A DNA stretch of 37,489 nucleotides from JBDHUJ01 sp039809105 (GTDB lineage: Bacteria > Patescibacteriota > Saccharimonadia > Saccharimonadales > UBA4665). Every line of letters begins with the position of its first letter. The first letter of the stretch is position 1. Shown here in pieces: positions 15,990-22,756 of the stretch. A program made the translations under genes and the position numbers. The notes beneath the pieces were generated by a model. The model saw only the letters and a program-made list of their open reading frames with translations, had not been told where the DNA came from and searched no databases. The stretch is from NCBI GenBank assembly GCA_039809105.1, contig JBDHUJ010000017.1, positions 1-37,489 of the forward strand, read 5' to 3'.

Positions 15990-17060
15990 CTAGCGGGCTC
16001 CTTGGATTTTGCTGGCGTGCGCTACCGAACCACCCATGCCCTGACGCTTGCGGCCAGTGGAACGCTTTTCGGTCGGCGCGGTCGAACCGGCATCTTGCAG
16101 GACGGTCTTGGTTTTGACCTGTTTGCGGGTTATATACAGTGGGCGGGCCAGCGATTCGGCCTGCATGCTGCCGATATACAGCGATATCAGCCCCAGGCAC
16201 GCCAGTATCAGCCCGACCAGGCCCAAGATGAGTATGGCCAGGAACGTCGGCGCGGTCAGGTTCCAGTGCCACGGGTTGCCGAAGACAAAGCGCAGCAGGT
16301 ACGCGCCGACGGCCAGCAGGAAGCTCAGCGCCATTATGGCCATGCCCAGGTAGCCCGCCAGCTTTAGCGGCACCAGGCTGTACGAAGTAAAGCTGTTTAT
16401 GGCCAGCGAAATAAGGTCTTTGAACCGATAGGTCGGCTTGCCGTGCATACGTGGGCGCTGCTTGAAATGCACGTAGGCGCGGTCGAACCCGACCCAGTCT
16501 ATGAGCCCGCGGGTTATGCGGTTGCGCTCGGTAAACTGGTTGAAGATGTCGACGACTTCGCGGTCCAGCAGGCGGAAATCGGTGGCATGCGGCGTGATTT
16601 TGACCTGCCGGTGGCCGATTTTGTCCATGATTCCGTAAAACGCCTTGGCGCCGGTGCGGCGCACGAACGCCATATCGCGCGAGGCAAAAACGCCCACTAC
16701 GACTTCGGCGCCGCCTTCCCACTTCTGCAGGAATTTGCCGATGAGGCTCGGCGGCATCTGCATGTCGGCGTCCATGACGATGGCGGCATCGCCCTTGGTG
16801 GCCTGCAGGCCGGCAGTCACGGCTGCTTCTTTGCCGAAGTTGCGAGCAAACTGCACGATACGGATGTTGCTGAATTTGTCTGCCAGGCCGGCCAGCACGT
16901 TTATGGATTCGTCCTTGCTGCCATCGTCCACGAAAATGATTTCAAAGTCGTAGAGCAATTTCTCGGTTACCCGGTGGAGCTCGGTGTGCAGCGGGCCGAG
17001 ATTGCCCGCTTCGTTATAGACGGGGATGACTATAGAGATAAGTTTGGCGTCGGGGTTCAT
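15990..17060 (-). CDS. membrane-anchored GT2 (polyprenyl-phosphate sugar transferase, DPM1/GtrB-like)
   Basis: A 356-residue protein. The N-terminal GT-A domain shows LISIVIPVYNEAGNLGPLHTEL, IIFVDDGSKDESINVLAGL and the metal site MDADMQMPPSLI. Two membrane helices follow at about residues 228-255 and 265-292 (LAGYLGMAIMALSFLLAVGAYLL; FLAILILGLVGLILACLGLISLYIG), then a basic tail. This layout is that of enzymes moving a sugar from a nucleotide to undecaprenyl or dolichyl phosphate, the donors needed by the GT-C-like enzymes encoded downstream. That link makes functional sense for the operon but is inferred. A GGGGG ribosome-binding stretch lies upstream of the ATG. Confidence 0.88.
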   Translation of the reverse strand: MNPDAKLISIVIPVYNEAGNLGPLHTELHRVTEKLLYDFEIIFVDDGSKDESINVLAGLADKFSNIRIVQFARNFGKEAAVTAGLQATKGDAAIVMDADMQMPPSLIGKFLQKWEGGAEVVVGVFASRDMAFVRRTGAKAFYGIMDKIGHRQVKITPHATDFRLLDREVVDIFNQFTERNRITRGLIDWVGFDRAYVHFKQRPRMHGKPTYRFKDLISLAINSFTSYSLVPLKLAGYLGMAIMALSFLLAVGAYLLRFVFGNPWHWNLTAPTFLAILILGLVGLILACLGLISLYIGSMQAESLARPLYITRKQVKTKTVLQDAGSTAPTEKRSTGRKRQGMGGSVAHASKIQGAR

Positions 17061-17198
17061 TTGGCACCCCCTTCATAAATAAAAGAGCCGGTCGGTTGTG
17101 GAACAGGTATCAGTTTTTGCGAGAGAGGGGTATACAGGGCGCTGATACGTTGCCTTGCCAGACTGGCTGTTAGTTGTATATGCGTTATAACTCCGGTT

Positions 17199-18479
17199 CT
17201 AAGAGACTGCTGCATGCGTCACCTTTCTGTTAGTTATTAGTAGTCGCCAAACAAAAACAGAAACGCCCATGGCGGCACAGGCCGCGATGAGGTTATTTAT
17301 AACCGCCCGCAGGCTTCCGTGATGCATCGCCATCAAAACTCCGACAAACAGCAGACCTGCTATCAGTATAATGCTTATGGCATAAATTCGCAAAGCTACG
17401 TAATATGTGACGATGACATTTAGCAGCGCAAAGCCGAGCATGGCCACCGAAAGCAGGCTCAGCAGTGAGGCGTACGCGGTGTAGGCGCTGCCCATCAGCA
17501 GCCCCACTATCTGCTTCGGGAAGAGGCTGAAGAGCAAGAGTGCGACGCCGCCCAGCCCGGCGACAAGGCCGAACGAGCGCACCAGCAGGCGCCGGTTTTC
17601 GCGCCAGTGGCCTTTCATTTTTATGCTGGTGAACATTACCTGCGCAACCGACGCGGTAAAGAAGAAGATTATCTTCGCCACGGTAGATATACCGGCGTAT
17701 TCACCAGCCACCTGCGGGCTAAAGAAGTGGCGCACCACGAACACGTCCAAACTGGAAAGCAGCGTTATAGCACCGAAACTTACCAGCACCAGCAGCGCGT
17801 ACCGGAGCTCCGGAAACACCAGGCGAAAGTTCGGCGGCGCAAGCAGCTTGGCGTGCGGGCGGTGGTAGCCGACTTTTTTCGCCGCATAGGTAGCGTATGT
17901 CCAGGTCAGCAGCTGCGCGATAAAGATTGCCCACATGGCGCCGCCGACTTTGAAGCCGAGGTACGTCAGCAGGAGGCCGAACGCCACTTTGCCGTAGGCA
18001 CCGATAAGCAGCGCCACCGAAGCGGCACCGAACTTCTGGTGTGCCCTTAGGAAAGCGTTCCGGAACGAGCCGGGCACGGTGACAACCAGCGCTAGCAGCA
18101 ACACCAGGAACGGCACGACAGACTCGAACTGCAGCGCGTTTTTCAGGTGCGGGCTCAGTATGGCCAGCACCAGCGAAACCCCGCTTATGAGCAGAAACGC
18201 CAGCTTTTCCAGCTCGAACAGCACCGCCTGCTTTTTTTGCTCGTCGGTATAGTTGGCAATGACATTCACGCTCACCTGACCCATAACGTTCAGCAGTATG
18301 GTCAGCTGCAAAAAGAGCGCGGCCAGCGCCTGCACCTCGCCGAAGGGCGACGGCGACAGAGAGTGCGACAGGGCCGGGTAGAACAAGTAGTTCCCGACGC
18401 CGACCAGCAGAGAACCCACAAAGAAAACAGCATTGTGGCGTATAAAGTCACTGGCGAACAGAGATCTTAGTTTTTGCAC
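17199..18479 (-). CDS. Wzx-like oligosaccharide flippase (MOP superfamily)
   Basis: A 426-residue polytopic protein with about 12 evenly spaced hydrophobic segments. The opening DFIRHNAVFFVGSLLVGVGNYLFYPALSHSLSPSPFGEVQ is typical of polysaccharide biosynthesis/flippase proteins. The family moves lipid-linked oligosaccharides across the cytoplasmic membrane. It is the first gene of the minus-strand glycan locus, 138 bases upstream of the membrane GT2 gene. The start is GTG at 18479, six bases after a TGCTAGTGT extended -10 box, so the mRNA may begin at the start codon itself. No early ATG is available nearby. Substrate unknown. Confidence 0.85.
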   Translation of the reverse strand: MQKLRSLFASDFIRHNAVFFVGSLLVGVGNYLFYPALSHSLSPSPFGEVQALAALFLQLTILLNVMGQVSVNVIANYTDEQKKQAVLFELEKLAFLLISGVSLVLAILSPHLKNALQFESVVPFLVLLLALVVTVPGSFRNAFLRAHQKFGAASVALLIGAYGKVAFGLLLTYLGFKVGGAMWAIFIAQLLTWTYATYAAKKVGYHRPHAKLLAPPNFRLVFPELRYALLVLVSFGAITLLSSLDVFVVRHFFSPQVAGEYAGISTVAKIIFFFTASVAQVMFTSIKMKGHWRENRRLLVRSFGLVAGLGGVALLLFSLFPKQIVGLLMGSAYTAYASLLSLLSVAMLGFALLNVIVTYYVALRIYAISIILIAGLLFVGVLMAMHHGSLRAVINNLIAACAAMGVSVFVWRLLITNRKVTHAAVS

Positions 18480-18485
18480 CTGTCT

Positions 18486-18491
18486 ACACTA
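18486..18491 (-). promoter_or_regulatory. extended -10 box (TGCTAGTGT) of the glycan locus
   Basis: TGn plus TAGTGT lies six bases before the GTG start at 18479, with TTGTGG 17 bases upstream as a possible -35. It would give a leaderless flippase mRNA. The hexamer itself is weak. Confidence 0.45.
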
Positions 18492-18591
18492 GCAAACAAC
18501 GTGCATAACCACAATGAAATACCTTACGCTTCTATCTCCACCCCTGGCAAACCGTTGTAAATTCCCCCTCCCCACCAAAATCCCAAGCCCC

Positions 18592-18618
18592 CAATTCCAG
18601 GGGCAGCCCCTGGAATTG
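18592..18618. repeat. REP-like palindrome upstream of the transposase gene
   Basis: CAATTCCAGGGGC and its exact complement around a single central A. The same core (TTCCAGGGGC, centre T) stands after the gene at 19318-19340, in the opposite sense. Such pairs are the substrates of REP-associated tyrosine transposases. Confidence 0.8.
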
Positions 18619-18627
18619 AAGAAAATG

Positions 18628-18636
18628 TGGTATAGT
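18628..18636 (+). promoter_or_regulatory. extended -10 box (TGGTATAGT) of the transposase gene
   Basis: TGn plus TATAGT lies seven bases before the ATG at 18644. The -35 region would fall inside the REP-like palindrome, so the palindrome may influence expression. Confidence 0.6.
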
Positions 18637-18643
18637 ATGCGCC

Positions 18644-19270
18644 ATGCCAGGGAGAAACATCGAAAAGGCCTATCTGCCCGACCACTATTACCACATCTAC
18701 AATCGCGGCTGGAACAAAACCGAAATTTTTCTGGATGCAGAAGACTACGCCTACTTCGAATGGCTGCTCGAACGCACGCTCTCGCCCGAGCCTCAGAAAG
18801 ACCGCAAACACCGTCCCTTCACCTGGCTACGCGACCAGATTGACCTCAACACCTACTGTCTCATGCCCAACCATTTCCACTTCCTCGTGTACCAGCGTGA
18901 CCCGCGAGCCATGCCCCGGCTCATCAGCACCATCGCGACGACATACACCATGTATTTCAATAAGAAGTACCGACGGCGCGGACCCCTGTTCGAAAACACC
19001 TATCGAGCCGTGGTTATCAGTACCGATGACCAGCTCAATCACCTGACACGCTACATACACCTGAACCATCGCGAATTCCAGCGCTGGCCGCACAGCAGCT
19101 ACCACGATTACATCGGTGCAGCACGGGCTTGGGTCGCAGCGGAGCCATTACTCGCCCGGTTCGGGTCACGCGAAACCTACCGCGAATTCGTTCTTGACTA
19201 CGAAGCCACCCAACGCGCCAACGACGCTTACAAACGCGAATTCGCCGACAGTCTTTCCCGCAATGTCTGA
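18644..19270 (+). CDS. REP-associated tyrosine transposase (Y1/IS200-like, RAYT)
   Basis: A 208-residue protein of the Y1_Tnp/TnpA_REP family, single-strand nucleases that cut and join REP palindromes. Visible motifs are the opening DHYYHIYNRGWNKTEIF, the metal-binding HxH in YCLMPNHFHFLV (around residue 78), the basic KKYRRRGPLFE, and LTRYIHLNHREF followed by WPHSSYHDYIG. The catalytic tyrosine should lie in this last part; which Tyr it is cannot be decided by eye. The gene is the only plus-strand gene in its neighbourhood and is bracketed by two REP-like palindromes (18592-18618 and 19318-19340), the classic REP-RAYT layout. There is no transposon partner such as TnpB. Confidence 0.92.
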   Translation: MPGRNIEKAYLPDHYYHIYNRGWNKTEIFLDAEDYAYFEWLLERTLSPEPQKDRKHRPFTWLRDQIDLNTYCLMPNHFHFLVYQRDPRAMPRLISTIATTYTMYFNKKYRRRGPLFENTYRAVVISTDDQLNHLTRYIHLNHREFQRWPHSSYHDYIGAARAWVAAEPLLARFGSRETYREFVLDYEATQRANDAYKREFADSLSRNV

Positions 19271-19317
19271 ATGCCTAACGCCTATATATAGCGCCCCAAA
19301 CTATTCAAAAACACTAT

Positions 19318-19340
19318 ATTCCAGGGGCTGCCCCTGGAAT
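19318..19340. repeat. REP-like palindrome downstream of the transposase gene
   Basis: ATTCCAGGGGC and its exact complement around a central T, 48 bases past the transposase stop codon. It has the same core as 18592-18618 with the central base complemented, indicating inverted orientation. Confidence 0.8.
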
Positions 19341-19387
19341 GGTGGTCTGCGAGATGGTGGCGGTACTCGTACTGTCGCTAGAAGCGG

Positions 19388-19516
19388 CTAGCGGGCGCGG
19401 TGCGGGCGGTGGCGCATAGCGAACTTGGTAAGTTTGATGGCAGTTTCGGCGGCAACATACAGTGCAACTAGCTTGCGCAGCCGATACATTACTTTGAAAA
19501 TGGCGAGATTTGGCAT
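19388..19516 (-). CDS. 42-residue basic amphipathic protein
   Basis: A very short gene supported by an AGGAGG ribosome-binding site seven bases before its ATG and by its position two bases after the stop codon of the DUF6496 gene. The product opens MPNLAIFKVMYRLRKLV, continues with an amphipathic helix ALYVAAETAIKLTKF, and ends in an Arg/His tail (MRHRPHRAR). No family is recognised. The helix and strong positive charge suggest membrane-surface or nucleic-acid binding. A longer in-frame reading from further upstream exists but would run through the DUF6496 gene in another frame. Confidence 0.7.
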   Translation of the reverse strand: MPNLAIFKVMYRLRKLVALYVAAETAIKLTKFAMRHRPHRAR

Positions 19517-19518
19517 GG

Positions 19519-19698
19519 TTAGTCCTCCTTCTTTGTTGGAACCTTTGCGCCAGCCGCGCGGGCTTCGCCGAGACCGATGGCGACCGCCTGGCTGCGGCTG
19601 GTTACTTTGTACCCGGATGAACTTTTCAGTTTGCCCTGCTTGTATTCGTGCATGGCTTCTTCTACCTTCTGCCCGGCTTTCGGTCCGTATTTGGTCAT
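19519..19698 (-). CDS. DUF6496 family small protein
   Basis: A 59-residue protein opening MTKYGPKAGQKVEEAMHEYK, then a Gly/Ser-rich KLKSSSGYKVTSRSQAVAIG and LGEARAAGAKVP. This is the family pattern KYGPKAxxKVExxMHExKxGKLxSGSGxKVTSRxQAIAIGLSEARxxGxKVP. The family is widespread in small basic form and its role is not known; helix-rich, Lys/Arg-rich composition suggests nucleic-acid binding or a stress role. GGAGGG lies seven bases before the ATG. The next gene's ribosome-binding site is formed by this gene's last codons (GGAGGAC-TAA), so the two are coupled. Confidence 0.85.
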   Translation of the reverse strand: MTKYGPKAGQKVEEAMHEYKQGKLKSSSGYKVTSRSQAVAIGLGEARAAGAKVPTKKED

Positions 19699-19803
19699 GA
19701 GAGCACCCTCCGATTACGACGATATTGTAGCGTGAGCAGCCCGGCCAGGCTGTAAAAAGTCTCACTCAGTCCCGGTTGGCCTTCTCAATCCCACCCATCG
19801 TGC

Positions 19804-19809
19804 TATAGT
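19804..19809 (+). promoter_or_regulatory. extended -10 box (TGCTATAGT) of the anchored protein gene
   Basis: TGn plus TATAGT ends 10 bases before the ATG at 19820. The expected leader is about four bases. Confidence 0.6.
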
Positions 19810-19819
19810 CATAAGTATC

Positions 19820-20233
19820 ATGAAAAAATCCCTTACAACGTACCTCGTCATTTCATTCATCGGCGCCATACTCATCGGCGTCGCCATAGGCTATACGCTT
19901 GGCCGGACCACGTCAGGCGGCTCAGCGCCGTCCGACCAAACTAGCGCCTCGCTCGCCAACGACTTGCCCGCTTCGACCGACGAGCCGGTCACCAAAGAAG
20001 GCACCTTCGGCTGCCTGAAGCCCAACACCGACGGCCGAGAGACTATGGAATGCGCCATGGGCCTCACGACTCCGGACGGCACGCAGTACGGCCTTGGCTC
20101 CAGCGACCCTGCGGCCCTGGCCGGCATAACCACCGGCACGAGCATCCGTGTCACCGGCACCCTCGGCGCCCCCGCCAGCCCTCGGTATACGACCGCCGGC
20201 ACCATACAGGTTCAGACTGTTACAAAACTCTAA
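19820..20233 (+). CDS. membrane-anchored extracytoplasmic protein, OB-like
   Basis: A 137-residue protein. An N-terminal helix at residues 7-27 (YLVISFIGAILIGVAIGYTLG) acts as signal anchor, followed by a Ser/Thr/Pro/Ala-rich linker (about 30-58). A small globular domain of about 75 residues comes last. It reads EGTFGCLKPNT, MECAMGLTTPDGTQYGLG, GTSIRVTGTLG and TTAGTIQVQTV, a five-strand pattern like an OB fold. Two Cys (in FGCL and MECA) could be bonded outside the cell. No enzymatic motif is seen and the function is unknown. It is a single gene, followed eight bases after its stop by an R3 repeat. Confidence 0.75.
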   Translation: MKKSLTTYLVISFIGAILIGVAIGYTLGRTTSGGSAPSDQTSASLANDLPASTDEPVTKEGTFGCLKPNTDGRETMECAMGLTTPDGTQYGLGSSDPAALAGITTGTSIRVTGTLGAPASPRYTTAGTIQVQTVTKL

Positions 20234-20240
20234 TCTAACC

Positions 20241-20390
20241 TGAGCTCGGCATAACTGCCGAGCTCATAAGGGGAGGGCGAGCCCTCCCCGCTAGGTATGC
20301 CAGAGTAAATCCGGCATACCTAGCTCCCCACCCCTAAAGGCTTCGCTGACGCTCGCCTACCGCCTGACGGCGCTAACTGGGGTGCTTAGG
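20241..20390 (-). repeat. R3 hairpin repeat, copy C, at the 3' end of the anchored protein gene
   Basis: Starting eight bases after the stop codon there is an 11 bp hairpin (TGAGCTCGGCA, loop TAAC), the GC hairpin GGGGAGGGC-GA-GCCCTCCCC at 20270-20289, and a stem of 11 pairs plus a G-T pair at 20291-20323 whose loop reads TTTAC on the minus strand. The box CCCACCCCTAAAGG follows. No gene is seen in the remaining bases up to 20501. Confidence 0.7.
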
Positions 20391-20501
20391 TCGGGCTGGG
20401 GTTAATCTAGGCGACAGAAATAGGCCAGTTTTATCCCGGCTCTCATCTTTACCCATACGCACAGAGTCACACAGCCGGACAATCGCCTCAAGCAATAGCG
20501 T

Positions 20502-20993
20502 TTATTCTTCCGATTCGACCGGCTTGTGGGCAGGCTTTTTGCGCAAGTACTTATTTACGAGTAGGTTTGCGAGCCAGACAGCTATGCCCGCGAAGACGAA
20601 GCCGCCGATGACATCTACAAGATGGTGCAGCCCGGCCGCCATCCGCGACACACCGATAAGCGCCGCCAACACCAACAAGGCTATGCCCATTTTGCGACTG
20701 AAAACCAGCGCCGCCCAACCGAGCGTAGCAGCCAGCAGCGTGTGGTCAGACGGAAACCCGTTGTCGTTGCTGTGCGGCAAAAGCGGCGTAAAACCACCCT
20801 GCACGAACGGCCGCGGGTTGTGATACAGCTGACTACCGATGAACGCCAGCAGTCCGGCGATAGCTCCACCCAAAATAAGCACCGCAATATACTGTTTGCG
20901 GCCAGCCGGCTTGAGCCGCAGTAGCAACACCAACGTCCCCACCAGCGACAACACTATAAAATACTTCGCTACAATTTTTACGATTTCATCCAT
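20502..20993 (-). CDS. PAP2-family phosphatase (BcrC-like undecaprenyl pyrophosphatase candidate)
   Basis: A 163-residue membrane phosphatase with five or six helices. The three PAP2 signature blocks are visible: the Arg-Pro block QLYHNPRPF, the PSDH block GFPSDHTLLAA (Asp replaces the Gly of PSGH, as in BcrC-type enzymes), and the SRxxxxxHxxxD block SRMAAGLHHLVDVIGG. These residues form the acid phosphatase active site on the outer face. The likely substrate is undecaprenyl pyrophosphate, recycled for peptidoglycan and for glycans like the one made at 5816-18479; other lipid phosphates are possible. GTG two codons earlier is an alternative start, but the TACAAT box (21002-21007) is only two bases away from it, favouring the ATG at 20993. 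Confidence 0.88.
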   Translation of the reverse strand: MDEIVKIVAKYFIVLSLVGTLVLLLRLKPAGRKQYIAVLILGGAIAGLLAFIGSQLYHNPRPFVQGGFTPLLPHSNDNGFPSDHTLLAATLGWAALVFSRKMGIALLVLAALIGVSRMAAGLHHLVDVIGGFVFAGIAVWLANLLVNKYLRKKPAHKPVESEE

Positions 20994-21001
20994 ATCCACC
21001 T

Positions 21002-21007
21002 ATTGTA
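21002..21007 (-). promoter_or_regulatory. extended -10 box (TGTTACAAT) of the PAP2 phosphatase gene
   Basis: TGn plus TACAAT lies eight bases before the ATG at 20993, giving an almost leaderless transcript. Confidence 0.6.
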
Positions 21008-21154
21008 ACAGGACTGGAGGCGTAGCTCCGCAGAAACCCTTGGCGGCTGTATACATTTTGAGAGACATTGAGAGGACAGTCCTCTTGGGTTTTACAACGC
21101 CATCAAAATCACCCGCGACTCTTTAGTGACCGAGCGTATTGGCAACGCCTATGG

Positions 21155-21160
21155 TATGCT
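21155..21160 (+). promoter_or_regulatory. extended -10 box (TGGTATGCT) of a small membrane protein gene
   Basis: TGn plus TATGCT lies exactly six bases before the ATG at 21167, so the A of the start codon is the expected first base of the mRNA. Confidence 0.5.
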
Positions 21161-21166
21161 TGCTAC

Positions 21167-21466
21167 ATGAAACGTACCGGCACCAAACAGGGCAAGAAAT
21201 ACTTCGCAGTCAGCTTGTTATTCTTAACATCCCTGCTAGCAATCGCCGTCGGCGTACTCACGGCGCTCGCGGGAAATGCTACCGCTACTATGGTTCTAGC
21301 CGCGACCGGGCTGAGCCTGCTGGCCATCAGCCTTGGCTGCCTCATGGTCGTGATGCTCCGCGAAAACCGCAGGCCGGGCAAGAGCGAACCACTGGATTCT
21401 GTCGAAAAGGCCACACTCGGCATCAGCGCCACCGAAATCCTCCTCTGGATTTTCCTCGCTGCCTAA
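21167..21466 (+). CDS. 99-residue two-helix membrane protein
   Basis: A short protein with a basic N-terminus (MKRTGTKQGKKY), two hydrophobic segments at about 13-35 and 41-62, a polar stretch (RENRRPGKSEPLDSVEKAT) and a hydrophobic C-terminal end (GISATEILLWIFLAA). No family is recognised. An in-frame ATG 33 codons upstream is rejected because the sequence before 21167 is not protein-like and a TATGCT box sits six bases before the chosen ATG. It has no obvious operon partner. Confidence 0.65.
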   Translation: MKRTGTKQGKKYFAVSLLFLTSLLAIAVGVLTALAGNATATMVLAATGLSLLAISLGCLMVVMLRENRRPGKSEPLDSVEKATLGISATEILLWIFLAA

Positions 21467-21511
21467 CAGCCAACGGTCATCCATGTAATCGGGACGGGCG
21501 CCCTAGAAACT

Positions 21512-21751
21512 TCATACCAAGCGTTTTCTCAAGAAAGCCTTGCCGGATGCGGTCTTGAGATACTTTTCAAATGCTTCAGCAGCCGAGCGATGATTAAAAG
21601 CACCATACCAAACAATGCCCCATGGCTTGTATTTCTTAGTCGACGTGTTTTGACCGGCGTTGTGAGCCTTTAGGCGCGCTTGGAGGTTTGCGGTAGAACC
21701 ATAGTAATATTCATTGGCAATTTCACTTTTCAGAATATACACATAATACAT
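21512..21751 (-). CDS. GIY-YIG domain protein
   Basis: A 79-residue single-domain GIY-YIG protein of the UPF0213/YhbQ type. It opens MYYVYILKSEIANEYYYGSTANLQARLKAHNAG, in which VYIL and YYGST stand for the GIY and YIG motifs and R28 is the conserved catalytic arginine. An FEKYLKTASGKAFLRKRL segment closes it, as in the family. Such small proteins are often called endonucleases, but the biological role is mostly unknown. The start is placed at 21751, since a TATTAT box lies six bases upstream and the longer in-frame reading runs into the tmRNA terminator hairpins. Confidence 0.9.
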   Translation of the reverse strand: MYYVYILKSEIANEYYYGSTANLQARLKAHNAGQNTSTKKYKPWGIVWYGAFNHRSAAEAFEKYLKTASGKAFLRKRLV

Positions 21752-21757
21752 AACATG

Positions 21758-21763
21758 ATAATA
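21758..21763 (-). promoter_or_regulatory. -10 box (TATTAT) of the GIY-YIG gene
   Basis: TATTAT lies exactly six bases before the ATG at 21751, consistent with a leaderless mRNA. Confidence 0.55.
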
Positions 21764-21819
21764 CAGCCCTTCTTCGCGCAAGGCTACGAAGGGCATTCTT
21801 CGTAGCCCGATAAAACACA

Positions 21820-21873
21820 AAAGCTACGCGTCGCAAACCACATCAAGTGAAATGGCTTGCGATTCGTAGCTTT
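21820..21873 (-). terminator. tmRNA terminator
   Basis: AAAGCTACG (21820-21828) pairs with CGTAGCTTT (21865-21873), continued inward by TCGCAA-A-CCA with TGG-C-TTGCGA. On the minus strand it is followed by TTGTGTTTTAT. It begins 10 bases past the CCA end of the tmRNA. A second, 10 bp hairpin (GGCTACGAAG at 21782-21807) follows. Confidence 0.75.
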
Positions 21874-21882
21874 AGCGAAGAA

Positions 21883-22438
21883 TGGAGGAGCTGGCGGGTA
21901 ATGCTCCCGCGTCCATCGGCGTATCTTGGTTAGTTTTCTACAGGTTTAGTCTATTTTGACTGGACCTACCCACTCACAATGCTTGAAAGCGAGAGCGAAA
22001 TCTGTCGAAGAGGAAAGCGTTTTCTTGCGACAAAGCATAACCGTAGTTATGGTGCGAAGTAAAAAACGTTTTACTCTCGGCAGATTACGTTCGTAGCCAA
22101 GTATTGTGGGTGGGCAGGTCCAAGCTTAGCGCACATGTATCGAAACAGACAAACATCATGTGCGGGCAATCCTGGTCTTAGCGGCCGGCCTGGATAAAAC
22201 CGACCGAGCGTTCAGATGATTTAAGCGCTAACTACACTATCTGAAATCGCATAGCGCACTGATTAGGCTGCTAGAGCGTAATCTGATGCGAAAGTAGGCT
22301 GAGGCGCGACAAAGTCACGGAGAGCAGCTGCTGCTTTCACGAAAGATGTTTTTGCATCTAAAATTGTAGCCTGTAACGCTGACAAGCGACCTGCAAACAT
22401 AACCGATAAAACCAATGTCGAGCTTAAAATTCAGCCCC
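21883..22438 (-). ncRNA. ssrA: tmRNA (ssrA), long form with a 30-residue tag
   Basis: Transfer-messenger RNA, which rescues stalled ribosomes with SmpB and tags the product for proteolysis. The 5' end GGGGCTGA pairs with CAGCTCC near the 3' end (acceptor with G3-U), followed by encoded CCA. GCTCGACAT matches the conserved 5' D-loop region, and GGACGCGGG opens the T arm as in E. coli. The tag frame starts after TAGAT at GCA (22355) and ends at TAA (22263): it opens AKTSFVK and closes FASDYALAA, 30 residues. Between 21962 and 22121 lies an extra domain closed by a 24-position helix with 21 Watson-Crick pairs. Oddities are total length (556 versus about 350-400), a T-loop AGCATTA instead of a TTCAANT-type loop, and U rather than A before CCA. 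Promoter and terminator are both present. Confidence 0.93.
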
Positions 22439-22479
22439 ATAATTTGGTTGCATAGGGCATAATTCCCCTACAATTGCTT

Positions 22480-22509
22480 ATTTTAGCATAAGTACAAGCG
22501 ATTTGTCAA
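22480..22509 (-). promoter_or_regulatory. strong promoter of tmRNA
   Basis: A perfect TTGACA (22504-22509), an 18-base spacer and an extended -10 TGCTAAAAT (TAAAAT at 22480-22485). Transcription should start near 22473, leaving a roughly 35-base leader to be removed, as is usual, by RNase P. Confidence 0.8.
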
Positions 22510-22537
22510 ACACTTTCTGCTGAACCGCTCACCTTCG

Positions 22538-22624
22538 TGTCACCCTGAATTCAGTTCAGGGCCCATACGGTAGCACGGACGCTCATACGGAACGTATGGA
22601 TACTGAAACAAGTTCAGCATGACA
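22538..22624. repeat. imperfect inverted repeat bounded by TGTCA/TGACA
   Basis: TGTCACCCTGAATTCAG at the left and CTGAAACAAGTTCAGCATGACA at the right, with inner hairpins CCCTGAA/TTCAGGG and CATACG-GAA-CGTATG. This resembles the common bacterial intergenic element TGTCATxCTGAACTTGTTTCAG. No gene is seen between 22439 and 22756 apart from this and the tmRNA promoter. Confidence 0.55.
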
Positions 22625-22741
22625 GTGGTAGGGTTCTATGTTTTTGGAAGCGTGAGTGGTTGGGAATTTTCATTCTTATCTTTGGTGGCAGCTTATTTCA
22701 AGAACGGTCCTTGAAACCGTGACAGGATGGGGGAGGTCTTT

Positions 22742-22747
22742 TATACT
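22742..22747 (+). promoter_or_regulatory. -10 box (TATACT) of the zinc-ribbon/HELGH gene
   Basis: TATACT ends nine bases before the ATG at 22757; expected leader is two to three bases. Confidence 0.5.
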
Positions 22748-22756
22748 TATGCCTAA

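Noticed and set aside
21512..21820. 102-residue version of the GIY-YIG protein
   Set aside because: The first 23 codons run through hairpins next to the tmRNA terminator and lie upstream of the TATTAT box; family similarity starts at MYYVYIL.
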